Shown here in pieces: positions 10,901-20,108 of a stretch of 64,000 nt of DNA; position 1 is the stretch's first letter, and the number at the start of each line of letters is the position of its first letter. Both the position numbers and the translations under genes were made by a program. The notes beneath the pieces were generated by a model. The model did not search any database. It saw nothing but the letters and a program-made list of their open reading frames with translations, and was not told where the DNA came from. The stretch is from Branchiostoma lanceolatum (Eukaryota; Chordata; Leptocardii; Amphioxiformes; Branchiostomatidae), in contig NC_089740.1 of NCBI RefSeq assembly GCF_035083965.1, positions 11,915,552-11,979,551 on the forward strand, given 5' to 3'.

Positions 10901-13210
10901 GTCATTATCAGCTGAATGATGTTTTACAACAACAGTCTTATGTTTCTTTTATTCCAACTCGCCAAACAAGACTGTAAAGTGTCATCATCTGTAAATTGAG
11001 ACACACCCAGGCCGAAAACGTATAGGTTTAAACGTGCCTTATTTACACATAAAGCTAGCAGGACGCAGTGGATGATTTTTTTTTAATTCTACAGTCTTAT
11101 TTTAAAAAACAAAAATGAGACAGGTTAACCACATATAGTTATACCTATATAGTTATACTAGTTTAAAACTGTTTTGAGAACATGATGAGAACACTTTCTT
11201 GTAAATTGTAAATTTGCCGTTACCCCTGACCTCTTGACGAGAAGAAAATGTCGTTCCTCATTAGACCACACATCAGTCACGGGTATGTTTTGAACACACC
11301 CAAAATATGGTAGCGTATCAAGTTATCCGTACTTTGGGTTATACTGTATGTGATATTTTACACATCATAGCAGTACTTCAACTTTTTTGAGTTGTGTTTT
11401 AAATGTGGCTCAATTTTGTTGCCTTCAAACAAAACAAAACAAGAGCAGGATATTTCTGGCAAAATCAATCGCTAGCATGGTACACTCGTTTTCTTTCCAT
11501 GCAAAATTCCGCGGTATTCACGACCTTGCTGAAACGCAATTCTCCATCCGATGGCCCAACCAGCGGACTAGTCTTCATATCATACTTGTAACAAATATTC
11601 TTTCTTTGATAACGATAGCACCTTTCACACTTGATGCACAAGTGATTATCATATATAATAGCGGGTGAACGTGACAACAACATCGTCCGTGAAGTTATCT
11701 TTGTTCTTACTCCAAGAATAAGTACAAAAGGTTCGTCAAAATGATTCGAGATTAGTAGAAGTTTGCGTCGTGTACTTCTTTTAGTAGCAGTTTGTGTCGT
11801 TTACTTCTTGCGCATAACTGGTAAACTGCCCCTAGAGGTTACATTCCGATTTCGTACAGAAAGTACATGCTGCCTACGACCGGGCTGTGTGGTGGGTTCT
11901 TTAACGTGCTCGGGGTGCGGCTCTTCTAAATGACGGGGCCTCCAAGAGGACGTCCCTAACCGATGTTATTTTTCGTGATGATGTTACTGTTTTGGAATCT
12001 GCAGGTTGATACAATGCCGTGGCTGTGTCATTTCTTTTTTGCATGCTTTACAAAAACAGTCTGATGTTCCTTTTATTCCAACTCGCCAAACCGAAAACTG
12101 TAAAGTGTCATCATCTGTAAGTTGAGACACACCCAAACCGACAAATGTATAGCTTGAAACGTGCCTTATTTACACATAAAGCTAGGACGCTGCGGACAAA
12201 TTTTTCTGGTCTTATTTTTAAAAACAAAAACGGGACACTTTGACCACATATTGTTGCTGGCCAATATAGTTCTTTATAACTGTTCGGAGAACATGGTGAG
12301 AACATAATTTTGTAAAAAGAACAATGATAAATTTCCCGTTACCACTCTTGACGAGAAGAATATGCCGTAGCTCATTAGACCATACATCAGTCACGGGTAT
12401 GTTTTGAACACACCCAAAATATGGTAGCGTATCAAGTTGTCCGTACTTTGGGTTATATTGAAGATCTTTATTGACACAACAAAAGCACAGCGACTTTCGC
12501 AAGGTCTACTACATACATACATACAAACGAATAAGTGCATACAAATGGGTTTGATAACACACAATCATATGGGATAGAGTAACATATCGAAATATCACAT
12601 GTCATATATACATTGCTTGTTCTAATGTCTAAACATTATTTGATGTATATACCTATCTGTACACAGTAGGGATTATCACCTCCTAGTATGTAATTGAATC
12701 TATCGACAGAACGGAGCGCATTAAATTCATTTGAACAAGCGGAGATAAAGGTGAATAGCTTTGAGCGTTTATCCTCATATCTTGAACAATTCATGATAAA
12801 GTGACTTTCATCTTTAATCTCATTTGGGCAGAATGGACAAAACCTTTGTGATTTTACACATCATAGCAGTACTTCAACTTTTTGGTCCCTGCTCGCCAAG
12901 CAAAACAGCAAAGCTAAGGGTTCATCACCCGTAAGTAGAGGCACGCCCAACCTGAAAAGTGACTGCTCGAAAAGTACCTTCTTTAGAACACAAGGGGGAC
13001 GCTGCGGATTAATTTTTCCACAATATCTTGTTTCTGAAAAAAAAACTGAGACGGTTGGACCACAGATGGTTGTTGACCGATAGTTTGTGGTTGTTTTAGA
13101 AACATGTTGATTACTTTGAGCAACAAAAAATAGGGCATACCTTTCACACTTGACACACAAATAAGAATGATACAGCAGGTGAACGTGACAACATCGTGAC
13201 GCGAAGCCAT
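268..13210 (-). CDS. Polycystin-1-like multidomain receptor, N-terminal 1357 residues (22 exons; gene continues beyond base 1)
   Basis: Large membrane-receptor gene read right to left. Exons: 13141-13210, 10394-10636, 10086-10280, 9749-9943, 9409-9531, 8746-8859, 7544-7692, 6971-7067, 6587-6703, 5837-6031, 5391-5516, 4827-5222, 3921-4100, 3703-3825, 3395-3517, 3062-3256, 2726-2883, 2511-2598, 1756-1952, 1423-1647, 644-1223, 268-449. All junctions keep frame; most module exons are phase 1-1, the usual mark of exon shuffling. The order is signal peptide, FAMeT-like domain, CCP, EGF, ILEI/FAM3, CCP, EGF, C-type lectin, CCP, EGF, EGF, Thr-rich stalk, GAIN-like region and GPS. The GAIN-like part (for example [16 protein letters not shown]) resembles polycystin-1 family pre-GPS sequence, so a PLAT domain and 11 membrane spans are expected to the left. 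An adhesion-GPCR 7TM tail is the alternative. The weakest junctions are a GC donor at 10085 and the 2511 donor. Confidence 0.8.
2089..2488 (+). mobile_element. 5'-truncated non-LTR retrotransposon tail with 12-bp target duplication
   Basis: A 400-base insert in an intron. It begins inside the C-terminal end of a reverse-transcriptase ORF ([20 protein letters not shown], then [15 protein letters not shown] and a stop) and ends in an (ATAA)n-type tail. The direct repeat gaacgtttgaag flanks it at 2077-2088 and 2489-2500. The W-N-S-L-P...S-x-x-x-F-K pattern is usual at the C-terminus of CR1/L2-like elements. Confidence 0.85.
2511..3256 (-). other. Exons 16-18: Thr/Ser-rich mucin-like stalk and short charged segment
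   Basis: Exon 3062-3256 is almost all Thr/Ser ([19 protein letters not shown]...). Exon 2726-2883 continues with [15 protein letters not shown]. Both should be heavily O-glycosylated and act as a spacer between the lectin/EGF head and the membrane-near region. Exon 2511-2598 (phase 0 to 1) encodes a charged, probably helical stretch ([20 protein letters not shown]). Its donor, GTTCTT, is weak, so this exon is the least certain. Confidence 0.6.
3395..4100 (-). other. Exons 13-15: CCP module 3 and EGF modules 3-4
   Basis: Exon 3921-4100 is a CCP ([34 protein letters not shown]). Exon 3703-3825 is an EGF module ([30 protein letters not shown]). Exon 3395-3517 is a second EGF ([36 protein letters not shown]). 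All three are phase 1-1, so each can be skipped without a frame change. Confidence 0.88.
4827..5222 (-). other. Exon 12: C-type lectin domain
   Basis: A single phase 1-1 exon of 396 bases (about residues 542-673) holds a whole long-form [80 protein letters not shown] is the core motif. EPN is the calcium-site triplet linked to mannose-type sugar binding. The usual WND is WDD here, which can still bind calcium. Sugar binding is therefore plausible but inferred. Confidence 0.93.
5391..5516 (-). other. Exon 11: calcium-binding EGF module 2
   Basis: This phase 1-1 exon has [34 protein letters not shown] and a final HACKT. It is a calcium-binding EGF signature and the partner of exon 5 in the duplicated CCP-EGF pair. 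Confidence 0.88.
5612..5726. repeat. Short fold-back repeat (family shared with 8923 and 24063)
   Basis: The repeat begins with gttgatgaaggttagacatc. The text cgccaaaaatagttactcat is mirrored by ...agtaactatttttggcg 60 bases later, so the segment can fold into a stem-loop. The same leading text recurs at 8925 and 24063. Confidence 0.7.
5837..6031 (-). other. Exon 10: CCP/sushi module 2
   Basis: This phase 1-1 exon of 195 bases has [37 protein letters not shown] and [15 protein letters not shown]. It is closely similar to exon 4 and preceded by the same acceptor context, consistent with duplication of a CCP-EGF unit on either side of the ILEI exons. Confidence 0.85.
7321..7530. repeat. Intronic minisatellite, about 45-base unit, about five copies
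   Basis: The phrase tatgcttaatatccgagtgc followed by acaattgatacattag repeats head to tail, with decay at both ends. It lies in the intron between the second and third ILEI exons. An open frame across it is a by-product of the unit length, not a gene. Confidence 0.85.
8512..8614. mobile_element. MITE, 103 bp, near-perfect palindrome with 9-bp target duplication
   Basis: Termini TAGCCTGAGTACCAGCCTCC and its reverse complement, with the arms almost touching. It is flanked by the exact direct repeat gagttatcg (8503-8511, 8615-8623). It has no coding capacity. A 9-bp duplication is typical of Mutator-like elements. Confidence 0.92.
8923..9062. repeat. Partial copy of the fold-back family with hammerhead-like core
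   Basis: Opens with gttgatgaagtttaaacatc, close to the copies at 5612 and 24063. It contains gacgtttcggacagcatccg...ctttcgacag (8987-9020) and ends near ttttataccaaaactctgaa, text shared with 24063-24330. Confidence 0.7.
9161..9292. repeat. (CACT)n microsatellite
   Basis: About 130 bases of uninterrupted or nearly uninterrupted cactcact repeat in an intron of the polycystin-1-like gene. The long Thr-His-Ser-Leu frame across it is a repeat artefact. Confidence 0.95.
9409..9531 (-). other. Exon 5: calcium-binding EGF module 1
   Basis: This phase 1-1 exon opens with [16 protein letters not shown] and continues with [10 protein letters not shown] and a final Cys. DIDEC plus the NTxGSYxC pattern is the calcium-binding EGF signature, including the Asn/Tyr positions. 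It is closely similar to the module at 5391-5516. Confidence 0.9.
9749..9943 (-). other. Exon 4: CCP/sushi module 1
   Basis: This phase 1-1 exon of 195 bases encodes about 65 residues: [18 protein letters not shown], then Cys-Pro-Tyr, [33 protein letters not shown]. The Cys spacing and the GYHV and GxW elements fit a CCP module. It is nearly identical in size, phase and wording to exon 10 (5837-6031), so CCP plus EGF was probably duplicated as a pair (9409-9943 and 5391-6031). Confidence 0.85.
10086..10636 (-). other. Exons 2-3: farnesoic-acid-O-methyltransferase-like (Methyltransf_FA type) ectodomain
   Basis: Two exons (10394-10636 and 10086-10280) encode about residues 24-169. The first half has [19 protein letters not shown] and [16 protein letters not shown]. 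The second has the hallmark run [20 protein letters not shown] followed by a SWTDP element. This matches the small beta-sandwich domain named after crustacean farnesoic acid O-methyltransferase, which in invertebrates occurs mostly as an extracellular module. No methyltransferase activity is implied: no SAM-binding motif is seen. The donor after 10086 must be GC (CATG|GCGAGT) to keep phase 1 and join the CCP exon. Confidence 0.72.
10919..11703 (-). pseudogene. Tandem copy A of the gene-1 5' region, with a dead signal-peptide exon
   Basis: Bases 10919-11383 are highly similar to 12049-12460 plus 12850-12884, and 11622-11703 is similar to exon 1 and its flank (13141-13216). In the copy the start codon is lost (the plus strand reads gaagttatctttg where the real exon has gaagccatctttc), and indels break the signal-peptide frame. 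The region lies inside intron 1, so the active first exon is the distal copy. Confidence 0.7.
12461..12849 (-). mobile_element. 5'-truncated non-LTR retrotransposon, RT C-terminal zinc-knuckle end
   Basis: The minus strand reads [20 protein letters not shown] and [17 protein letters not shown], the Cys/His cluster at the C-terminal end of non-LTR reverse transcriptases. It ends with an AATAAAG signal near 12467. It interrupts repeat copy B at exactly the point where copy A is continuous (11345-11352). Confidence 0.82.
13141..13210 (-). CDS. Exon 1 of the polycystin-1-like gene: start codon and signal peptide
   Basis: The ATG at 13210 opens [20 protein letters not shown], with a hydrophobic core typical of a signal peptide. 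The exon ends in phase 1 at a GTATGC donor (13140). Joined to the acceptor before 10636 it gives ...[15 protein letters not shown], so cleavage near Ala-Ser is plausible. This start is chosen because the peptide has N-, H- and C-regions and the phase matches exon 2 exactly. A second, damaged copy of this exon lies at 11622-11703. Confidence 0.75.
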
Positions 13211-16082
13211 CTTTCCAGCGGGCCAAGGCTTGACAGTCTGCGGAAAGAGACGCAAGTGCCCCCGTGTGGTTGTTGTCTCTCGGCGCGGTTTTCCCCGTTT
13301 CTGACGTTAAATTCTGTTGTTAAGAGACAATACCTTCCTCCGATTGACACGCTGTATGAATCTGTGACTCGAACGATCCACACGTCTAGACATTCAATGA
13401 TCAATTTGGGCAACTCCCTTCCAAATTTTGTGACGTTGTAAAACTTGGACTAAACCATTTTGGTAGTTATTCATTTTGTGTTGCAAAAAAGGGAGGTAAA
13501 ACGATGTTCATCGTCGTGAATTCTTCTATTAACAATCGCAAAAGAAACATTTTTTTTTACCTAGAAAACTATAATAACTGTTTATTCTACAAGTTGCTGT
13601 TTTTGCCAAAGTTTGTCACCCGGCTATCATTTTGGGCGTTGGCTATGTTTCAGCATGGAGGGCAATGAACCTGTGACAGAGATGGGTAGTACTACAAATG
13701 CGCAAGAAGGTGGTCAGGTAAAAAGTTCAAAATGCAATGGTAGGCTTATGAAATATTCAAACCACAATAAATGTAGTGGCGCTATAGCCTCTACCAGGCT
13801 CCACAGGTCGCTGGAGAAATAGTAGGTCGCAAACTGTACTCCCTGGCCAGCTAACTCCTCTGGCATGTTATCTGTCTATTTGCCGAATTTCTACTACTTA
13901 TTTCTCAAGCGACCTGGTAGAGGCTAGTGGCGCTATATGCTGCTGTTTCAGAGGAGATACATTTTTTAACATTCTTTCATGTTGCTGACGATGAAACCTT
14001 TGGTTCATTCTATTTGAAGCCATATTTATGTCGACCAAATTCGTATTACCAAATGATCATATGTAATGATATGTTTCAACTGTTTCTTCTTCAATGTGTA
14101 AGGCACCCCACCCGCAAACAGTATATCTAAATAGGTCGTATTCTAGACAATGTCAGTAACGCTATCAATGATTTTTTTTCAGAACTCTACTGTGAAAAAT
14201 AGGTGATGGTACAAGGGCTATACGCAATGGAGCAAGTTGTTGTATAATCATGATAGTTTTGTACAAGTTTCGGGAATACATCGATGGTACTTGAAATTAA
14301 ACCTTTCTGAAATATATCGAGGTCAGTGCCCGATGTAGTTGTTGGAAAACATGCCGTGGCTCATTACTTCACATGTTTATCATGGGTCCATTTTGGACGC
14401 GCCCAAGTCCCTGGTGTTTCAAATTTATTTGCATATTACGTTATATGCTTGATGGAGTCTTTGAGCAGCAAAGCTCCGTAACTAACCTGGCCGTGCGTTA
14501 TAGATTGCCACGTATAGCTTAACCCATGGCTTGAACGGCAATCCTAGTTTGAATCATGCATTGCAAATGTTACATGCTCCCGTTTCGGATGTATAAAGCA
14601 AAGACTGAAAATCTCATAAATAGGAACTTAAAGGATCCTCACCATCCGAGACGGAACTTGCTATCCTTCCACTATTTTACATCTTAGGGTGAGACTCTAA
14701 AAAATGCTGGTTTAGTTAAATGTGCACGTGGTTACGTTATGGCAGGAAAGGCGAGAGGAAAAATGGTTTCTATAGTATTAACAGTATGCAAAACTGAACT
14801 TTTAATCCAATACGGAAACTACAATCACCTTTACACAATACACAGACTTATCCTATCCGCAACAAAGCTTGACACAAAACCACAACCAAACCTTATAGTT
14901 ACATTTTTTTCTCAATGTAGAACACTGGAGTGGGACCCCAATCTCAAACCACTCCAAATATATAAACATGAAAAACAAAACAATCAACTTACAAAACAAT
15001 CAACTTACAAAAATCAAAAAAACATTTTCTGTTGAAGGAATAAAACAAGGTTGGGTTATATACTATAGAAGAGCTAGCTTGTGCAAAATACTCCCAATGC
15101 AACATTTTTTTAAAAACCTCCCAATTTTCCATCTTCTACCATTCTACTCTGTTGCCCCATCTGGCCCTTCCTTGAGTGATCCTAAACTGTACTAGTTTAT
15201 CCTCTTTGATTAACAATTAAACATCTTTGATTAACAATTAAACAAACTCCTTCTACAGTACCAGAAAACAACTTACAACAATTAACAAACTTGCACATTC
15301 ACATCAGCATTTGAACACTTGTCATTAGTATCAAGAAACATGAAATATTTACTATCACACCAACATACATCAAAACATAAACTGTATACATACCAAAGTG
15401 TACTAGTAATATCAGATAAACTCAGCAATTGTACTCATTCCATTCAATCATGACACAGAAAAAAAATATTCAAAAAGAGACAAAAATCAAAAACTCAACT
15501 TCCAAAAACCACGACAAAGTACAGGATTAATCTGCAGCCATGTCGGCTATGTCTGTGAGTGGAACAGTAACGTCAGTAAGGGGGACAGTAACGTCTGTAA
15601 GGGGACAGTAACATCAGTAAGGGGGACAGTAACGTCTGTAAGGGGGACAGTAACGTCTGTAAAGGGACAGTAACATCAGTAAGGGGGACAGTAACGTCTG
15701 TAAGGGGACAGTAACATCAGTAAGGGGGACAGTAACATCAGTAAGGGGGACAGTAACACCAGTAAGGGGGACAGTAACGTCTGTAAAGGGACAGTAACAT
15801 CAGTAAGGGGGACAGTAACGTCTGTAAGGGGACAGTAACATCAGTAAGGGGAACAGTAACGTCAGTAAGGGGGACAGTAACGTCTGCAAGGGGAACAGTA
15901 ACGTCAGTAAGGGGGACAGTAACGTCAGTGAGGGGGACAGTAACGTCTGCAAGGGGGACAGTAACGTCAGTAAGGGGGACAGTAACGTCTGCAAGGGGAC
16001 AGTAACATCAGTAAGGGGGACAGTAACGTCTGTAAGGGGACAGTAACATCAGTAAGGGGGACAGTGACGTCTAAGAACAGGA
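13211..16082. other. Intergenic region between polycystin-1-like gene (5') and GPCR (3')
   Basis: No supported gene. It holds the MITE at 13785-13926, an A/C-rich stretch (about 14780-15520), and the minisatellite at 15557-16075. A short plus-strand frame at 13654 (MEGNEPVTEMGSTTNAQEGG) followed by a donor-like CAG|GTAAAA could be an orphan first exon, but I found no partner exon. Confidence 0.5.
13785..13926. mobile_element. MITE, 142 bp, with perfect 9-bp target duplication
   Basis: Terminal inverted repeat TAGCCTCTACCAGG, with inner arms gtcgct...gagaaata. Flanked by gtggcgcta at 13776-13784 and 13927-13935. It belongs with the copies at 33231 and 60802. It lies between the 5' end of the polycystin-1-like gene and the 3' end of the GPCR. 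Confidence 0.92.
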
Positions 16083-16147
16083 TTAATCTGCAGCCATGTC
16101 GGCTATGTCTGTGAGTGGAACAGTAACGTCAGTAAGGGGGACAGTAA
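15522..16147. repeat. Minisatellite of 20-21-base units bounded by direct repeats, derived from GPCR coding sequence
   Basis: About 24 units of acagtaacgtctgtaagggg / acagtaacatcagtaagggg. A block of about 70 bases starting caggattaatctgcagccat occurs at both ends (15522-15591 and 16078-16147). The right-hand block is the end of the GPCR coding exon, and the unit is the reverse complement of its VTVPLTD codons. Confidence 0.93.
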
Positions 16148-16224
16148 CATCATGGCCGGCATTTTTCCGGATGATGTCAGTCTCTGGTATCCTCCATTGT
16201 CGTGTCTTCCTTCTACAGATCAAA
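16083..16224 (-). other. GPCR last coding exon: short tail with VTVPLTD repeat
   Basis: Reads [20 protein letters not shown], then NAGHD, two VTVPLTD repeats and IADMAAD, stop at 16083-16085. The two heptads are the coding source of the minisatellite that follows the stop. Confidence 0.8.
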
Positions 16225-19200
16225 CTGGAAAGAAAACAAGAAGATCATCTCAACAGAGGTCCCAGAACAATAGATGTTTTTAACAAAAAAACGTTTCAGA
16301 ACCAAGGTTGGCGGTAGGTCGGGAGCAGTCTGACTAGTACTGTAATTCTTGATTTGTTAACTGTAAGTTAATTTTAGCTAACTTAACGGTCACTGGTAAA
16401 CCGCTAAAATTTCATTATCGCAAATAATTGATCACTAATATTTGAGACGGTAATGTTTGTTCCCACTGTTAAGATTAAGTGCCGTGACCTGCTCCATTTT
16501 CTCCCAACCGCTATATTTTCCTGCCGCTATATTAAAGTGATTTACAGTATTAGATTAAGAGTCAAATTTTACTCCCAAACACACTGTGACCACTACTGAC
16601 TTACTCCTAACCACCAACCAACCCGTTTCAGACTTCAAACCAACCACAGCCGACCTAGTTCCCGAAGCATGAGCTGAGGGGAGATCGGGAGGCCATATTC
16701 AGCCATGTGAAAGATTGGTATATTTCAAACATACAACTAGAGGTACATGCATTAGTACTCAATTTTCTTCATCACCTGAAAGCAGGTAATCATAACATGC
16801 ACTAGACGCATTAAAATCTGTTGCTTTAACTAACTTATTAACACCCAAAGAGATGTTTGAAGAAACACATTAAAAATAAAATCAGCTCATCCATTGTGTA
16901 CCTTTAAAATGTGCTTATATTAGTTATAAATCCTTATGCTTAATACATTGAGTTCACCTGTATAACGCTGCCCGTACAGCTTTCTGCATGACACATTGGA
17001 AGATGAAGATAAAGAACCCTTGTAGAGAGTTGAAGATACAGAACAGATAGGCAAACACAATCCCAGCATCTTTTCTGAAATTAAGAAACAACAAAATTAA
17101 TATCACATGGAAAACAGGTAATTCAACAAAAAGGTGAATTCTAAGAGATCTACTGATGCAGCAGTAGTAAGGACAATCCTTTAAATTATTAAGCCACTTT
17201 ATATTATGACTTTCTGTGTAGAGTCAAATGCTATGATCATACAGTTTTCAACATTTGTAAGAGCCACTCTTCTTATGCGTATAATGGACAGTTTCAGATG
17301 ACCAACCAAATTAGCCCAATCACATACATGGCCAATCAGGTTCTTTCACTAAATATTGTGACCAATCCCATCACTTACATCTAACATTAGGCCAAGGGAA
17401 CAATTAACCACTGCATCAGTCACAGCCAATCGGGTGCAGTTTAACTACTGATGTGACCAATCAGGATATAGCTTACATGTAGAGGAAGAAGCCGAAGCCC
17501 CAAGACAGTCCCACAAGCACCATAACAGTGACAGAAATCCTCAGCTGCTTCAAGATCTCAGACCGCAGTTTTCGGGTCCTCTTGGTTTTCAGCAACTTAC
17601 CTGGTTATGAATATGATGAAAGAGATTTTGTAAGAAACGGTTCATGCAGGAGGCTTAAATCAACAATGGTATTATTTGAGGCACTATCAACCTGTGATAT
17701 CCACCAACATGACTGATAAATGCTTATTTTTCTTCCAACAGTTCCACATTTAGCTGATGAAATTATTACCACTATCATAAACTATGTACATGTCATTGAC
17801 TAGTTATAAACAACCAAAGCACCTCTTTGTTTTTCCACACATCAAATAATTACATTCATATATAACGTTACAAACACACATACACATACAAACACACACA
17901 CAAACACACAAAGAATAATCATATGGATAATATGTACATGTACATTTATATTATGAAAGAATGATGTTATATTATGTTTTCTTTTATAGGAAGACATGCA
18001 TGATTAGTTGCCAGTGGAAGTAAACAGAGAAAACAAAATCAACATGTACAATGTTTATGCTTTGAGTATGAAACAAATTCTAGAGTTGACTGAATCATTT
18101 GAATTGACAAAAAGAGTACCCCTGGAGATGTATGCACATGTGAGGCTCCTGATGACGATGATGAACATGATGGTGTTAAAGAGGAGAATGACTCCCAGTG
18201 GAACCAAGAACCCATAGTACAGGAGCAGTCCTGACATCCAGCAACTGAGGAAAAAGGAAAAAATGTTCATTTGAGAATACGTCCTAACATTAGTGTCATA
18301 CATCTAAGCCATCGAGAAAGCCACACACAAGGTGAAACTAGTCTGGGTGTTGGCTCAAATAAAGTTCTAGATGGGAACTATGCAGCTTAACAGCGTTTTT
18401 TCTGAAGATGTGGCATGAGTGTGAATGGTTGACTTGAAGTTGTCCTCTACTATTTACCTTCAGTAATGTCATACTTCATATGAAAATGAATGAAAAGATT
18501 CTTTTCACACAACCAAGTCAGATTTATTCCACCGATGCTTCGGTGACAATCTGTCACCTTCTTCAAGGCAATTCTGACTGGTTCACATAGTAAGTGCTTT
18601 TTAGTGCTTATTAGTGCTTATACATAATGAGATGCAATCCCAAACGCAAAATATTTACATATGTACAATCACAGGAGATGACATCACTATGCGGTCCCAA
18701 ACGTACAGTAGTATAACACATACACAACATTCATATGAAAATGTTTGCCAGAGTGGAGCAAAATTACTGTATCCAATCTTTCGAATGAGTCTGGTGAATT
18801 TTAATAGATTGCAAATTATTCTTACAGGCTGTCTGAGGTGTATCCAGGCACAGGCAGCACCAGGTGAAGGGCGATGGTTATCCCTGCAGCGACACCTGGC
18901 AGACCTGAGTGGAATTGCACAATATGCAAACTTAGTAAAGTTTCACATTGTAAACATAAAAACATGGCTTATCTAGTCTCAAAATCATTGTTTGTCTTCT
19001 TCCTTCTTAACTTCTGAATAAATAAAGCTTCAAACAAACAAACTCTGACTCTAAGCAGATGGTGCCCTGGAACTATAATTGCAAAAATGTTTGTGGCGGT
19101 TTTATGTTTGCGGGTTTCACAGTAAGCTCTTTGCCGCAAAATTAAAACCATTGCAAAAATTTTTGCCATCCTACCCCCTTGTCTACTATTGCCTCATACA

Positions 19201-20066
19201 CCAACTTAAAACCATCGCAAACACTCCATTTTTCCCTATCGCGAACGTAAATGAATGAAAACTCCATTATAGTATTCCCTGTCATAAGAATTTGAAACTG
19301 TGGGAAAGACATCAAGAACATGGTCTGCAAATAAAAAACAGCTGTTTACAAATGGAATATGAGAAGCAACACTGGGTCTTGCAGCAACCAATGAGGTTTA
19401 ACACTGTTAATTACCCAGCCAATAGAGAGTAACACTGCTACTTACCCCAGCCAATAAGGATGGACACTAGAGCAAACTGCCATGTGAGCTCTGTCTCCAC
19501 ACCCAGAACTTTCCACAGCGCCTGGTACAGCACAAATGCCTCGACTGCCATCCACAGGAAAGCCGCTAGGAGGCAGTAGTGCAACAGGAAAGCCACAGAC
19601 ATGCAGCCGATGGTGTTGCCCACAGCAGCCTCCAACCCAACGAAGAACACCACCAAAACAGACAGCAGCGCCAGGCATAAGTTGATGAGGATGAAACGGG
19701 CTTTTGTTTTGCGTAGAGACCTGTGGGAAATATTTGCTCTATAAGCATTTTTGTCCATAGAAATTATGTACAAACAATGCCTGTCCTTGGTGCTGAACAC
19801 TATCCAAACATAGGTACTGTACATACAACTTTCCTTGCTGCTGAAAACTATCCACACACAGGAGTATATGTCTGTCCTTGGTGCTGTACACTATCCACAC
19901 ACAGGTGAACATACCTGTCCTTGGTGCTGAACACTATCCACACACAGGTTAACATGCCTGTCCCTGGTGTTGAACACTATCCACACACATGTAAGCAAAC
20001 CTGTCCCTGGTGGTGAACACCATCCACACACATGTAAACAAACCAGTCCCTGGTGCTGAACACTAT

Positions 20067-20108
<42 letters not shown>

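Noticed and set aside
13613-13822. Possible plus-strand first exon (MEGNEPVTEMGSTTNAQEGG, donor at about 13720)
   Set aside because: Good start and donor context, but no second exon could be found before the GPCR 3' end.
15800-15994. Leu-Ser-Pro repeat frame on the minus strand
   Set aside because: Produced by the minisatellite downstream of the GPCR stop; mixed 20- and 21-base units break any long reading.
19142-19330. Minus-strand frame as the missing GPCR loop-2 exon
   Set aside because: The exon at 18826-18904 fits phase on both sides and encodes the expected end of TM4 and loop 2; the frame at 19142 matches a palindromic repeat.
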